DNA of 64,000 bases from Ardenticatenaceae bacterium (lineage in GTDB: Bacteria; Chloroflexota; Anaerolineae; Promineifilales; Promineifilaceae), in the NCBI GenBank assembly GCA_020634375.1, contig JACKBX010000014.1, forward strand, positions 19,598-83,597, read 5' to 3'. The notes under the pieces are model-generated. The model was given only the letters and a program-made list of their open reading frames with translations. It was not told the DNA's origin and did no database searches. Of the stretch, positions 43,476 to 52,951 are shown piece after piece. The position numbers and the translations under genes were made by a program. Every line of letters begins with the position of its first letter. The first letter of the stretch is position 1.

Positions 43476-44531
43476 TCAGACCGGCCCCCACTTTACAGCT
43501 CCGGCAGCCCAGACATAGCCAATTCCGGCCGCCACAATTACCATCAGGTCGCCATCTTTAAGACGGCCTGCTTTTAACCCTTCTCGAATGCTGAACATGG
43601 CATCCTGCTCACCCGTGTGGCCGATGTCGCCCAGGTAAACCGACTGTTCTTCCGTCAAACCCAACCGGGCCAGCATATCCCGGTGGCCGGATGGCTTGAT
43701 GAGTACCATGTTCAGATAATTCACATCTTCTTTTGTATACGGTGTGCCATCTGGTTTGAGGCCGCTTTTGCGTAACGCCTCATCCACGCAATGCACCCAG
43801 TTGTCCATGCTGGCCTCGTTGAGACGGCCTTTCATCGCTTCCGGATCGACCAGATCGAAGTAAAAATCCTCTTCGGTCACGCCCTCTGCGTTGGTCATCG
43901 CTCTCGGATTAGGGAAGCGAGCTGTGCCGCTGGCCGGAACGATGACGTGCTTGCTCATGAAGCCATCGGTCATCATGTGTGCGCCCAAAACTTGATTGCG
44001 GGGATGGTTTTTACGCAGCAGCATCGCGCCGCCGCCGCTGCCGATGTTCCACAGAAACGAGGTGCGCTTATTTTTGAAATTGATGAAATCGGAGATGCGG
44101 TAGCCACCGGCAATCATCACCGTGTTCACCTCCGGATCGGCCAGGATCATGTCTTTCGCCATCTTCATGGCGCTGACGGTGGTGGCGCAGCGGTTGTGAA
44201 CATCTATGGCCCAGGCATTGGTGGCCCCAATTTCGTAAGCCATGTGAATACCCGATGTCCAGAGCAAATATTCGCGCCACTCCTCGGTGGTGTTGATCAC
44301 CACGTCAATCTCTTTGGGATCAATGTCGCAGTTTGCCAGGCAGTCTTTCGCCGCCTTGATGCCCATTTCGTTAGGATGATCGTCGGGGCCGCCAACGTGT
44401 TTTTTGATGATGCCCAGCTTATCACGCACCACCCATTCGGGCAGCCCGCTGGCTGCGGCGATTTCGTCGCCGGTTATAAACCCTTCCGGCGAATAAGTTC
44501 CAATGCTTACAATACCTACGGTGTCAGTCAT
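43476..44531 (-). CDS. KAS III/HMG-CoA-synthase-fold enzyme
   Basis: 351 residues. MTDTVGIVSIGTYSPEGFITGDEIAAASGLPEWVVRDKLGIIKKHV is a FabH-like start. The nucleophile Cys is in IDVHNRCATTVSAMKMAKDMI near residue 113. The later region has MVLIKPSGHRDMLARLGL and YLGDIGHTGEQDAMFSIREGL, a variant of the FabH His/Asn motifs. It resembles KAS III relatives that act on CoA substrates, and with thiolase and DUF35 nearby may act like an HMG-CoA-synthase-type condensing enzyme. Exact reaction not readable. Confidence 0.76.
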   Translation of the reverse strand: MTDTVGIVSIGTYSPEGFITGDEIAAASGLPEWVVRDKLGIIKKHVGGPDDHPNEMGIKAAKDCLANCDIDPKEIDVVINTTEEWREYLLWTSGIHMAYEIGATNAWAIDVHNRCATTVSAMKMAKDMILADPEVNTVMIAGGYRISDFINFKNKRTSFLWNIGSGGGAMLLRKNHPRNQVLGAHMMTDGFMSKHVIVPASGTARFPNPRAMTNAEGVTEEDFYFDLVDPEAMKGRLNEASMDNWVHCVDEALRKSGLKPDGTPYTKEDVNYLNMVLIKPSGHRDMLARLGLTEEQSVYLGDIGHTGEQDAMFSIREGLKAGRLKDGDLMVIVAAGIGYVWAAGAVKWGPV

Positions 44532-44561
44532 AGTACTCCTTTAAGTCGAGCAATCTTGTAA

Positions 44562-46100
44562 CTACTCGACGAATCTTGCTCGTAGTTCCCGCTTCAAAAT
44601 CTTGCCCGCACCGGAGATGGGGAATTCGGTCATGAAGGCGATGCTTTTGGGGACTTTGTAGCGGGCTAGATGTTCTTGCATAAAGGTGATGAGTTCGGTT
44701 TCGGTGACTTCTGCACCCGGTTTCAAAATCACGCACGCTTTGCCGACCTCGCCCCATTTTTCGTGGGGCACACCGACGACAGCGCACATGTGAACGGCCG
44801 TATGCTTGTACAACACCGCCTCAATCTCCGCCGGATACACATTCTCGCCGCCGGAAATAAACATATCTTTCTTGCGATCCACCACGTAGAAATACCAATC
44901 CTCGTCGTGGCGTACCAAATCGCCGGTGTGGAACCAGCCTTCGTCGTCATACGCAGCGGCTGACGCTTCCGGGTTGTTCCAGTAACCGGAACAGCCGCTG
45001 GGGCCTTTGAGCACCAATTCACCGACTTCGTTGGGGCCGAGGGGCTGGTTGTTATCGTCCACTACGCGCACATCAATAAAGTAGTTGGGACGGCCGATAC
45101 TGCCCGCCTTGCGAATCGCATCTTCGGCGGGGAGGGCAAAGAGGCCGGGGCCGTACTCGGTCATGCCGAAGCCCTGCTTGAACTGCACACCCTTTTCGCG
45201 CTTGTATTGCTCCACCAGCGGAACGGGCAGGGGCGCGCCGCCGCTGGTGCAAAAGCGGAGACTGCTGAGATCGGCTTCGTTCCAGTTGGAGGCCTGGGTT
45301 AGCATCTGGTACATGGTGGGAACGGCCGCAAACACCGTCACCTTCTCCCGTTCGATTAGCTCCAGCACCTGTGCCGGGTCAAATTGGCGGGTGATGATAG
45401 TGGTGTTGCCAAATACGATTTGCGAGGAGGTGTAAGCGAACAGCCCGCCCGCATGAAACAGGGGAAAGACGTTGAGATAGGTATCGTCGTGGTTCAGGTC
45501 GTGGATGACGGTGTTGAGGACGTTCCAGTTGACCTGGCGATGGCTGACCTGCGCCCCTTTGGGCAGGCCGGTGGTGCCGCCAGTGAAGATGAGGCAGGCG
45601 ATGTCTTCTTTGTCGAGGGTGGGGCAGGTTACGGCCGTTTCCTCCGACCCATCCAGCACATCCTGATAGAACAAGCTGCCCTCAATCCCCTCCCCTTCGA
45701 TGTGGATAGTAGATAGTGAATAGTGGACAATGGATTGGATTTGGGCCACGTCGTTGGCGAAGTCGTCTGAATAGAGAATGACTTTGGGCGTGGTGTCTTC
45801 GAGGAGAGCGGCCGTTTCCCGCCAGTGCAGCCGCCAGTTGAGCGCGGTGTGAATCGCGCCCAGCTTGCCGCAGGCGAAAAAGCAGTCCAGGTGTTCAATG
45901 CAGTCGCGGGCGAGGATGGCGACGCGGTCACCTTTCTCCACTCCGGCCTCGTGACGCAGCCAGTTAGCCAGCCGGTTGACACGCCGGTTCCACTGGCGGT
46001 AGGTCAGCCGCAGTTCTGGCGTTTTGCCCACGTCAATCATCGCCAATTTGTCCGGCGAATAAATTTCGCGTCGTCCTAAATAATCACCGATGTGCATCAT
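44562..46100 (-). CDS. Acyl-CoA ligase (ANL family)
   Basis: About 512 residues. IACLIFTGGTTGLPKGAQVSH (P-loop, with GGTTG), RFCTSGGAPLPVPLVEQY, KQGFGMTEYGPGLFALP, WFHTGDLVRHDEDWYFYVVDRKKDMFISGGENVYPAEIE, and the C-terminal Lys in PISGAGKILKRELRARF. It is a paralogue of 41066-42592. The ATG at 46098-46100 (MMHIGDYLGRRE) follows GGAG. It lies between the two KAS III genes. Confidence 0.87.
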   Translation of the reverse strand: MMHIGDYLGRREIYSPDKLAMIDVGKTPELRLTYRQWNRRVNRLANWLRHEAGVEKGDRVAILARDCIEHLDCFFACGKLGAIHTALNWRLHWRETAALLEDTTPKVILYSDDFANDVAQIQSIVHYSLSTIHIEGEGIEGSLFYQDVLDGSEETAVTCPTLDKEDIACLIFTGGTTGLPKGAQVSHRQVNWNVLNTVIHDLNHDDTYLNVFPLFHAGGLFAYTSSQIVFGNTTIITRQFDPAQVLELIEREKVTVFAAVPTMYQMLTQASNWNEADLSSLRFCTSGGAPLPVPLVEQYKREKGVQFKQGFGMTEYGPGLFALPAEDAIRKAGSIGRPNYFIDVRVVDDNNQPLGPNEVGELVLKGPSGCSGYWNNPEASAAAYDDEGWFHTGDLVRHDEDWYFYVVDRKKDMFISGGENVYPAEIEAVLYKHTAVHMCAVVGVPHEKWGEVGKACVILKPGAEVTETELITFMQEHLARYKVPKSIAFMTEFPISGAGKILKRELRARFVE

Positions 46101-46110
46101 TTCTCCTTTA

Positions 46111-46184
46111 TCAGTAATCAATGGTCAGTTATCAGTAATTGGCATTCCGCCGACTGTTTTACTGATTACTGCTTACTGATTACT
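46111..46184. repeat. Heptamer repeat with inverted arms (TCAGTAA words)
   Basis: TCAGTAA TCAATGG TCAGTTA TCAGTAA on the left; TTACTGA TTACTGC TTACTGA TTACT on the right. It supplies the TAA stop of the KAS III gene at 46173-46175 and encodes that protein's last residues. Confidence 0.88.
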
Positions 46185-47183
46185 ATCTCCCGTCCATTTC
46201 CAGGCAGTCGCCGCCATCGCCATGCCACCGCCGGTGGCGCAGAAGACGACATTGTCGCCCGGTTTTGGCCCTTTGCCGCGTTCCAGGGCATCGTCCAGCG
46301 CCGCCGGGATGCAGGCCGAGCCGAGATAGCCCCACTTGTCCATGATCCAGTGGGTTTTGCTCATCGGCTGGCCCAGGTTGTCCATCACAAATTCAATCGT
46401 GCGCAGATTGAGCTGGGTGAACAGGTAAAAATCAATCTCGTTCAGCGTTAGTCCCGCTTTAGCGACGACGCCACGCACCAGCGGCGGCCAGTTGTCGCTA
46501 TTGAAGGTGGCGGGGAATTTCTTGACAAATTGGACGCGAGGTTTGCCAAATTCGGCGATGGTTTCCGGCGTGGCCGGGCGGCCGGTTCCGCCAGTGTAAA
46601 TGCCCATTGCGTCGTAATATTGCCCATCAGCCATCAACTTCCCCGCCAAAAATCCAGGCTGATCGCCCACGCCAACAATGACGGCCCCCGCGCCATCGGC
46701 AAACAAGGTGGCCGTGTATTTGTCGCCCCAGTCGAGGAATTTGGTCATGCCGTAGCCACCGGCGACGAGGATGTAGCGGTAATCAGTGTCGGTGGCGATG
46801 TAGCGGGCGGCCATGTCCAGCCCAGTGACCCAGGCGGCGCAGGCGCAGTTGATGTCGTAGGTTCCGGCGTTGACCGCGCCCAATTTGTCCTGCACGGCCG
46901 ATGCGGTGGCTGGGCTGATGAAGTCGGGCGTGTCGGTGGCGACGATGATCAAGTTGAGGTCGGCGGCAGTGATGCCGGCCCGCGCCAATGCCTGTTCTGA
47001 GGCAGCGACAACCATGCTGGATGTGGTTTCATCATTGGCCATAACGTGGCGCTCACGGATGCCGACGTTGGCGACCAGCCAATCACCGACATTTTCGCCA
47101 AGCATCTCGTTCAGATCGTCGTTGGTGACGATGCGTTGGGGAATGTAACGGCCGTTTCCCAAAATTTGCGCGTATCGTATCAT
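46173..47183 (-). CDS. KAS III (FabH-like) condensing enzyme
   Basis: 336 residues. ILGNGRYIPQRIVTNDDLNEMLGENVGDWLVANVGIRERHV is the FabH N-terminus, with the nucleophile Cys in TYDINCACAAWVTGLDMA near residue 112. The usual His/Asn region (NxGNTxxAS) is replaced by MDKWGYLGSACIPAALDDALERGKGPKPGDNVVF. This points to a KAS III relative such as those acting on polyketide or CoA substrates, not the housekeeping FabH. The last codons and stop lie in a heptamer repeat. Confidence 0.85.
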   Translation of the reverse strand: MIRYAQILGNGRYIPQRIVTNDDLNEMLGENVGDWLVANVGIRERHVMANDETTSSMVVAASEQALARAGITAADLNLIIVATDTPDFISPATASAVQDKLGAVNAGTYDINCACAAWVTGLDMAARYIATDTDYRYILVAGGYGMTKFLDWGDKYTATLFADGAGAVIVGVGDQPGFLAGKLMADGQYYDAMGIYTGGTGRPATPETIAEFGKPRVQFVKKFPATFNSDNWPPLVRGVVAKAGLTLNEIDFYLFTQLNLRTIEFVMDNLGQPMSKTHWIMDKWGYLGSACIPAALDDALERGKGPKPGDNVVFCATGGGMAMAATAWKWTGDSNQ

Positions 47184-47206
47184 CTACAATGCTTTCCCTT
47201 TTTCTC

Positions 47207-47264
47207 ACCACGAAGACACGAAGGAAGACCAGGAAAAATTTCGTGTTCTTTGTGCCTTCGTGGT
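47207..47264. repeat. Inverted repeat CCACGAAGACACGAAGG / CCTTCGTGG
   Basis: ACGAAG-type words on the left face CCTTCGTGG on the right, in the gap between the KAS III gene and the small helical protein. Heptamer periodicity is weak here. Confidence 0.75.
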
Positions 47265-47270
47265 AAACAA

Positions 47271-47690
47271 TCACTCATCACGCTTCGCCGCCACCGGCAA
47301 ATATGCCACGCTGACAAACATACGGGCCGTTTCCATGATGATGTCGGTGAGCGCCAGGTAGCCGGTGCGTTCGGTTTCATTTTTGTATGTTTGAGTGATG
47401 AGGTCTTGGATGTGTTGTTCCATGATTTGGATGACGGCGCGTAGTTCGTCGGCAGAGTAGCCTTCTTTTTGTCGTTCGGCGGCAACGGCCGTTACATGCC
47501 GCTTCAAAATATCCGGTTCATTCAAGCGGATGCTGTCGGCCATCGCTCGGATGGCGCGTTCGATGCGTTCGGCCGTCAGTCGCAGCGGGGCATCGCCATA
47601 AGACGTAATCTGGCGGATGGCGTCCTTCGTGATTTCATCCACCAGCGACTCATAATGTTTATCAATCAGTTCGGTTAAATGAATCGTCAT
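47271..47690 (-). CDS. Small helical protein of unknown function
   Basis: 139 residues, predicted almost entirely alpha-helical (HLTELIDKHYESLVDEITKDAIRQI, LRAVIQIMEQHIQDLITQTYKNETERTG, ALTDIIMETARMFVSVAYL), with no signal peptide or cysteines. The layout loosely recalls the helical N-terminal domain of RsbR-type stressosome or sensor proteins, but I do not recognise it with confidence. It sits between PHA synthase and KAS III genes on the same strand, so a granule- or enzyme-associated role is possible. Confidence 0.55.
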   Translation of the reverse strand: MTIHLTELIDKHYESLVDEITKDAIRQITSYGDAPLRLTAERIERAIRAMADSIRLNEPDILKRHVTAVAAERQKEGYSADELRAVIQIMEQHIQDLITQTYKNETERTGYLALTDIIMETARMFVSVAYLPVAAKRDE

Positions 47691-47709
47691 AATTCCTCGC
47701 CAAATTTCT

Positions 47710-48831
47710 TCACGCGGATCGCGGACTCAGCCAATCCACCAATTCCGGCCACAGCTTGTACTGGGCGCGGCGGGAGGCCATAATGCCGACATGGGTTGAG
47801 GGAATGACTCTAATTTCTTTGTCCTCGCTGGAAACCCGTTCCATAATGCTTTCGGACTGGGATTGGGATACAAGGTGATCATATTGGGCGACGATGTTGA
47901 GCAAATTGGCCTGGATACGGGAAAGGTCAACGACTTCCCCTTTGATTTTGTGCTGGCCGCGTACCAATTCGTTGCCGCGTAGATATTCGGTGACGAACTG
48001 CTGAAAAGCCCGACCGGAGAAGGGGATGACGTCTTCAACCCAGCGATTGATCGCCTGCCAGCCGCGCACGGCCGTTGGATTATCCATCTGCTTAAACAAC
48101 GTCACGTAAGCGCCGAGGAAGTTTTCCATCGGTTTCAACATCTTGGCCCAAAGAGCGATCATCTCGCCGGGGATGTTGCCCATTTCGTTGATCATGCTGT
48201 CCAGATCAACCCGTCCTTCTTCCAACCACACGGCCATCGAGCCTTCCGGCTGGTGCGAAAAATCAATGGGAGCGGTGAGCAAGATAAGATTACGCAGCGG
48301 CATGTCGGCGTAAAGGGCAGCGTACACCGTTGCCAGAGTCGCGCCGATGCAGTAGCCGAGCATACTAAACCCCTCTGCGCCAGAGAATCGCAGCATCTTG
48401 CGCACGGCACGTGAGAGGTACTCAGTAACGTAATCGTCAAAAAGGATGGTTTGATCTTCCTGTCCCGGCGTGCCCCAATCCAGCAGGTAAATATCGAATC
48501 CTTCGGCCATCATGAACTCGATGAAACTGCGGCCTGGGGCCAGGTCGAAGATGAAAGGTTTGTTGATGAGGGCGTAAACCAGGAACAGCGGAATTGGATG
48601 CCGCTCTGCTGGCAGTTTGGTAGATTCGTAGTAGTAGAGTTTGGCCTTGTTGAGCTGCCAGATTTGCTTGCGGGTGTGAGGCCAACGGGGATGTTGTAGG
48701 AATCGACAATGGCTTTGACGCCTTCAATGTAACGGCCGTAAAAACTCTGCGCCGTCCACTCACCGATTCCAGCATATGCGCCGGATCGATCTCAAAATCA
48801 TCAGGAATGTCGGGAATAGGGAAAAATCCAT
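47710..48831 (-). CDS. phaC: Class III-type PHA synthase (PhaC), N-terminal part frameshifted
   Basis: About 370 residues when repaired. The intact 3' portion (to about 48513) has the lipase-like box SMLGYCIGATLATVY with nucleophile Cys, the acid in NIVAQYDHLVSQSQS, and the catalytic His in VIPSTHVGIMAS, all of the PhaC triad. GFDIYLLDWGTPG precedes it. The N-terminal segments FYGRYIEGVKAIVDSYNIPVGLTP and others lie in shifted frames between 48440 and 48831, the conserved start being MDF...DDFEIDPAHMLES-like. Length and motifs match class III (PhaC of PhaEC). It polymerises 3-hydroxyacyl-CoA at PHA granules. Confidence 0.85.
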
Positions 48832-48841
48832 CGAACGCCTC

Positions 48842-49253
48842 CTATTTCTTCTTGCTGGCAACAGCTTCCTGAATAGCTCTTAACAAATCCAGACTTTCAT
48901 CCACTTTGGCTTCGATGTCATCCACACGCATTTCCACGTGCGTCAGTCGTTCCGCCAGATTAACAATTTGCTCGCGGGAAGGCATATTCATCTGCTGCAT
49001 GGATTGTTCCATCGCCGTTTTCATTTGCTGGCGAACCAGCTTGGTGCCTTCAGAAAGCCTTGCATCTGCTCGCCCATGGAATGGGCAAACGTGGGCTGGT
49101 GACAGTCTGGCTCAACACATCGGCCCACGATTTCATCATCAAATCAGAAATCTGGATGACAGGTGCGAAAGGATCGGGTTCTCCGACTTCGGTTTTCGCT
49201 CCTTTTTCCTCCTCAGTGAAGAAGTTACACAGCGTTCCTGTTAAATCTTCCAT
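48842..49253 (-). CDS. Phasin/PhaE-like granule protein, frameshifted
   Basis: The clean C-terminal part (48842-49024) is MKTAMEQSMQQMNMPSREQIVNLAERLTHVEMRVDDIEAKVDESLDLLRAIQEAVASKKK. It is helical with a heptad coiled-coil ending in lysines, as in phasins. Upstream in a shifted frame are DPFAPVIQISDLMMKSWADVLSQT and FAHSMGEQMQGFL, which complete a phasin-like helical protein of about 120-135 residues. The start is uncertain; an ATG at 49251-49253 overlaps the end of the PHA synthase gene. It lies between two phaC genes, typical for a granule-associated or synthase-activating subunit. Confidence 0.68.
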
Positions 49254-50892
49254 CTCCAAAACGTACTCGCCTGGCGCGTCCATGAGCGGCGGATAGGCAT
49301 CGCTGCCCAGTGACGGTGGGGCGACTTGCTGCCGACTGCGCCGCCAGCCAGGGAATCCAATCAACCCACCAGCTTCCTTCATGGTGAGTTGCGCCTGCAA
49401 ACCAGGCGTCAGGATTAAATTCGGCTTCGTTTTGGCTCCCCATTTCCTCGTTGATCCAATAACCACGTTTTTCTTGGCCGGATGGTTGATCACCCCGGCG
49501 ATGTGCCACTTTCACCCAAAATCAGCCGCATCGGGGCAGCAACGTGATAGCGCATCTGGAACGCGCCGCGCCAGGGAACGATGTGGTCATCAATGGTAGC
49601 GACAGTGTAGGTGGGCGTGGTGATCCGGCGCGTGTCAATTGCTGCGCCATTCAGCACCAGGCCACCGGTTTGCCCAACTTGTCTTCCAGGAAGAAGTCAC
49701 GCAGCAAAGTCATGTGGATGGCTTTGGGTACGCGGGTGCTGTCGCTGTTCCAGTAAAGTAAATCGAAATCGGGCGGCTGCTGGCCCAGCATGTAGTTGTG
49801 GATGACGTAGTGCCAGTACAAATCGTTGGCGCGGAGCATGTTGAAGGTGGCGGCCATGTTACGGCCGTCTAAATATCCGCCGCTCAAATCCATCAACAAA
49901 CTCAACAAGCGCACTTCCGGTTTGCTGATGAAAGCCGCAATGTCGCCTACGTCTTTGAAATCCTGGTGGGTGGCAAAATAGGTGGCGGTGTTGGCAGTGG
50001 GGTCGCTGACGGCCGTCATGTAAGCTACCGTCGTTTGCAGCATGATCCCGCCCAGGCAATAGCCCACCATGTTCACCCGCTCTGCACGAGTGATGGATTT
50101 GATTACCGCTAAAGCTGCCAGCGGCCCCAACGTCATGTAATCTTCCCAATCCAAACTCTTGAGTGAGCTGTCCGGGTTCTTCCAACTGATGGCAAACACC
50201 GTAAAACCAGAATCGGTCAGATATTTGATCAGGGAATTGTGCGGACTCAAATCCATCACGTAATATTTGTTGATCCAGGGCGCAATTGCCAGGATAGGAG
50301 CGGTGTAGACTTGTTCGGTAACGGCCGTGTACTGGATCAACTCAATGAGCTTATTGCGGAAAACCACCTTGCCCGGCGTGCAAGCCAAATCCTTGCCCAC
50401 CACAAAGGCGTCAGGAACCACCTGACTGATGCGCCCGCGCTGCACATCCGCCACCAGATTTTCCATGCCGCGTACTAAATTTGCCCCACCAGTGCGTATC
50501 GTTTCCTGGATGACTTCCGGGTTGGTGAGGGGGAAATTGGTCGGACTGATGGCGTCGGCATACTGCCGGGTCCAGAACTGGATGCGCTGGTACAAATCGG
50601 GATCAACATCTTGCCAGGCATCGGCCAGATCGAGCAGCCACTGCTCGGTGATGAGGTATGCCTGCTTCAAGGTATCAAAAGCCGGGTTGGCTTGCCATGC
50701 GTCATGGCTGAACCGCTTATCTGCCGGTTCCTCACGCTCGACGGCGCTGCCCAAAAACCGGAAGTAAGCAGACGCGGCCAACTCTGCGCTGCGGAGGAAC
50801 GCAGTCCAGTTAGCCTGCTGTGCTTGCCACAGGCTGTTCATGTTGAGTGCCGAATGCGCGGTGTGGTCGGTGGGTTCGGGATTACCATTCAC
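49225..50892 (-). CDS. phaC: Class I-type PHA synthase (PhaC), 3' part frameshifted
   Basis: About 555 residues. Intact from 50892 to about 49660: NPEVIQETIRTGGANLVRGMENLVADVQRG, FVVGKDLACTPGKVVFRNKLIELIQY, the lipase-like box NMVGYCLGGIMLQTTVA with nucleophile Cys, and WNSDSTRVPKAIHMTLLRDFFLEDKL. Then in shifted frames: DDHIVPW (acid), SGHIAGVINHPAKK (His), GYWINEE, GSWWVDWIPWLAA and LMDAPGEYVLE, the normal class I ending. Breaks cluster at 49.2-49.7 kb. The GTG start overlaps the stop of the phasin gene by one base (TAGTG). Class I enzymes use short-chain 3-hydroxyacyl-CoA. Confidence 0.87.
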
Positions 50893-51161
50893 TACTCGTC
50901 AGCATGCAAGAATTCGTCAACCTTGTTCGTTAGTTTCTCTAATTGATCCTGCATCGTTTGCAGAGATGTCATCATGGCGGCGCTTTGGGCATGAACGGCC
51001 GCACTCACAGCTCTGTTGACCTGCTCTTGAAATACGGATGATTGCTGCATGGTTTTGTCCATAGCCTTGAACATGGTGTCCATGTAAGCACCAGTCCATT
51101 TTTCCCAGAGTTCCATATTTTTCTCCATTCCTTTTTCTACAAACCCTTTATCCTCGGTCAT
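50892..51161 (-). CDS. Phasin-like small helical protein
   Basis: 89 residues: NMELWEKWTGAYMDTMFKAMDKTMQQSSVFQEQVNRAVSAAVHAQSAAMMTSLQTMQDQLEKLTNKVDEFLHADE. Amphipathic helical with an acidic coiled-coil tail, no signal peptide. Coupled by a one-base overlap to the class I phaC gene, so a phasin or synthase-activating subunit is likely. It is shorter than most phasins. Confidence 0.72.
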   Translation of the reverse strand: MTEDKGFVEKGMEKNMELWEKWTGAYMDTMFKAMDKTMQQSSVFQEQVNRAVSAAVHAQSAAMMTSLQTMQDQLEKLTNKVDEFLHADE

Positions 51162-51361
51162 GATCGAACCTCCATACTAAATTTATTTTGCACAGACCTA
51201 TTCTTAATCGCTCCCATCCACCATTCGAGCATCATAACAAACGGCCGTTACACAAAAGTTACAAGCTTAACGCCGACAGATGACCTCTGGACACGCGATG
51301 ATAACTGGCTTAATATTGAACGGGGCAAGGCTGGCTTGTCCCATAAAAAAAGGGGGTATCA

Positions 51362-52774
51362 ATGCCCGAAAAAGATACAACAATAACGCTGCGCGACGGC
51401 CGTATTATGGCCTACACTGAACATGGTGACCTGTCTGGGAAACCAGTATTTTTCATTCATGGCAACCCCAGTTCGCGTTTGATGCGCCATCCTGATGAAA
51501 CCATTGTGGAGAAATTGGGGGCGCGTGTAATCACGCCAGACAGACCGGGTTACGGCCGTTCCACCTTCCACCCCACCCGCACACTCCTCGACTACCCCGA
51601 CGACATCGCCCAACTAGCCGATGCCTTGGGCATTGAAAAATTTGCCATCTTCGGCGTTTCCGCTGGCGGGCCATACACGGCCGCCTGTGCCTACAAACTG
51701 CCAGATCGCATTACCAAAGCGGCCATTGTCAGCGGCGCCGCTCCCATGAACCGGCGCGGCGCATTTGAAGGAATGCACCAGGCCTGGAAGACCGCCTTTC
51801 GCGCCAGCCGCGACCTGCCCGGTTGGATGCTGCGTGCCCCCCTGTGGATACAATCGCAATCTGCCAACCGCACGCCAGAGCAAGCCCTCACCAACTTTGC
51901 CTCCATGCTTACCGATGCTGACCGGGAAAAATTGGGCCGTCCAGAAATCAAAGATCGCGTCATGTTGAGCCGTGCCGAATCCACCCGCCAGGGACACAAG
52001 GGATGGGTTCACGAAGCCAAAATTATCATGTCGGCCTGGGGCTTTAAGCTAGAGAAAATCACCGTGCCTGTTCATCTGTGGTATTGGGAAGGTGATGAGG
52101 CCATTCCGCCGCAAATGGGACATTATTTGGAGTCAAAAATCCCCAACACCTCCGGCCACTTTTTCCCCGGCGGCGGCCATTTATCCATCTACGACTATTG
52201 GGGCGACATCATTGAGGCGCTCATTGCCGACGAGCCAGCTTGGGTGGGCACAAACCCAATCGAACCGGAACAGGTTGTCCAACTAAATGTGGAGGACAAG
52301 CCGGATGACCACTGCTTTATCTGCCAAAAACATCGGGGGGATACGGCCGTTCCCGGCGGAGCAATTTACGAAGACGACCTGATCTTCATCAGCCATGCCG
52401 GGATTGACACAGGCCAAACAACCGCTTATTTGGGTGCATTGCTCATCGAACCCAAGCGGCACATTCCCAGCCTGGCAAGTCTCACCAATGCGGAAGCACG
52501 ACGAATCGGGCTGTACGTCGCCCATCTAAGCCGGGCACTGCAAAAAGGGGAAAATGTGGAGCATGTGTACCAATTTGTAACGGGGCATCACGTGCCGCAT
52601 TTGCACGTTTGGGTCGTACCGCGCTACCCGAACACGCCACCTGAATATTGGGGAATGAAAGTAGATGAATGGCCGGACGCGCCCAGAGGAGATGCGGAGG
52701 AAATTGCTGCTTTGTGCGAACGTATTCGCGCCTCAATCCAATTGGAAGTAATTGGGGAGCAGATGCCAGGCTGA
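51362..52774 (+). CDS. Alpha/beta hydrolase fused to a HIT-domain protein
   Basis: 470 residues, two enzymes in one chain. Residues 1-290: alpha/beta hydrolase with VFFIHGNPSSRLMRHPDE, FAIFGVSAGGPYTAAC (nucleophile GVSAGG), acid near WYWEGDEAIPP and His in PGGGHLSIYDYW. After a short linker (NPIEPEQVVQLNVEDK), residues of about 320-450: HIT domain beginning CFICQKHRGDTAVPGGAIYEDDLIF, with GALLIEPKRHIPSLASLTNAEA and the nucleotide-binding triad HHVPHLHVWVVPRY (HxHxH-like). HIT proteins hydrolyse nucleotide conjugates. The ATG follows GGGGG. Transcription is divergent from the PHA genes. Confidence 0.88.
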   Translation: MPEKDTTITLRDGRIMAYTEHGDLSGKPVFFIHGNPSSRLMRHPDETIVEKLGARVITPDRPGYGRSTFHPTRTLLDYPDDIAQLADALGIEKFAIFGVSAGGPYTAACAYKLPDRITKAAIVSGAAPMNRRGAFEGMHQAWKTAFRASRDLPGWMLRAPLWIQSQSANRTPEQALTNFASMLTDADREKLGRPEIKDRVMLSRAESTRQGHKGWVHEAKIIMSAWGFKLEKITVPVHLWYWEGDEAIPPQMGHYLESKIPNTSGHFFPGGGHLSIYDYWGDIIEALIADEPAWVGTNPIEPEQVVQLNVEDKPDDHCFICQKHRGDTAVPGGAIYEDDLIFISHAGIDTGQTTAYLGALLIEPKRHIPSLASLTNAEARRIGLYVAHLSRALQKGENVEHVYQFVTGHHVPHLHVWVVPRYPNTPPEYWGMKVDEWPDAPRGDAEEIAALCERIRASIQLEVIGEQMPG

Positions 52775-52951
52775 CTACTTGCCAACCATGTAAAAACAAG
52801 TGGTAGTGGTTAACCGGTAAGTGATGATCTTAACAATTGCATATTGTAATTATTGATGACAGATAACCATGCAAAGATTAGTTGGTGGTTTCAGTTTGAT
52901 CAATAGAGATATATTTTGATTTAACTGGGGGGAGTAAATAGGGAATTTTCT

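Noticed and set aside
37236..47183. OleABCD-like set (KAS III, alpha/beta hydrolase, AMP ligase, reductase) for long-chain olefins
   Set aside because: The four gene types are present, but the reductase is a classical FabG-like SDR, the ligases keep the ordinary CoA-ligase C-terminal lysine motif, and there are duplicates of each type plus thiolase/DUF35, so the resemblance is only in enzyme classes.
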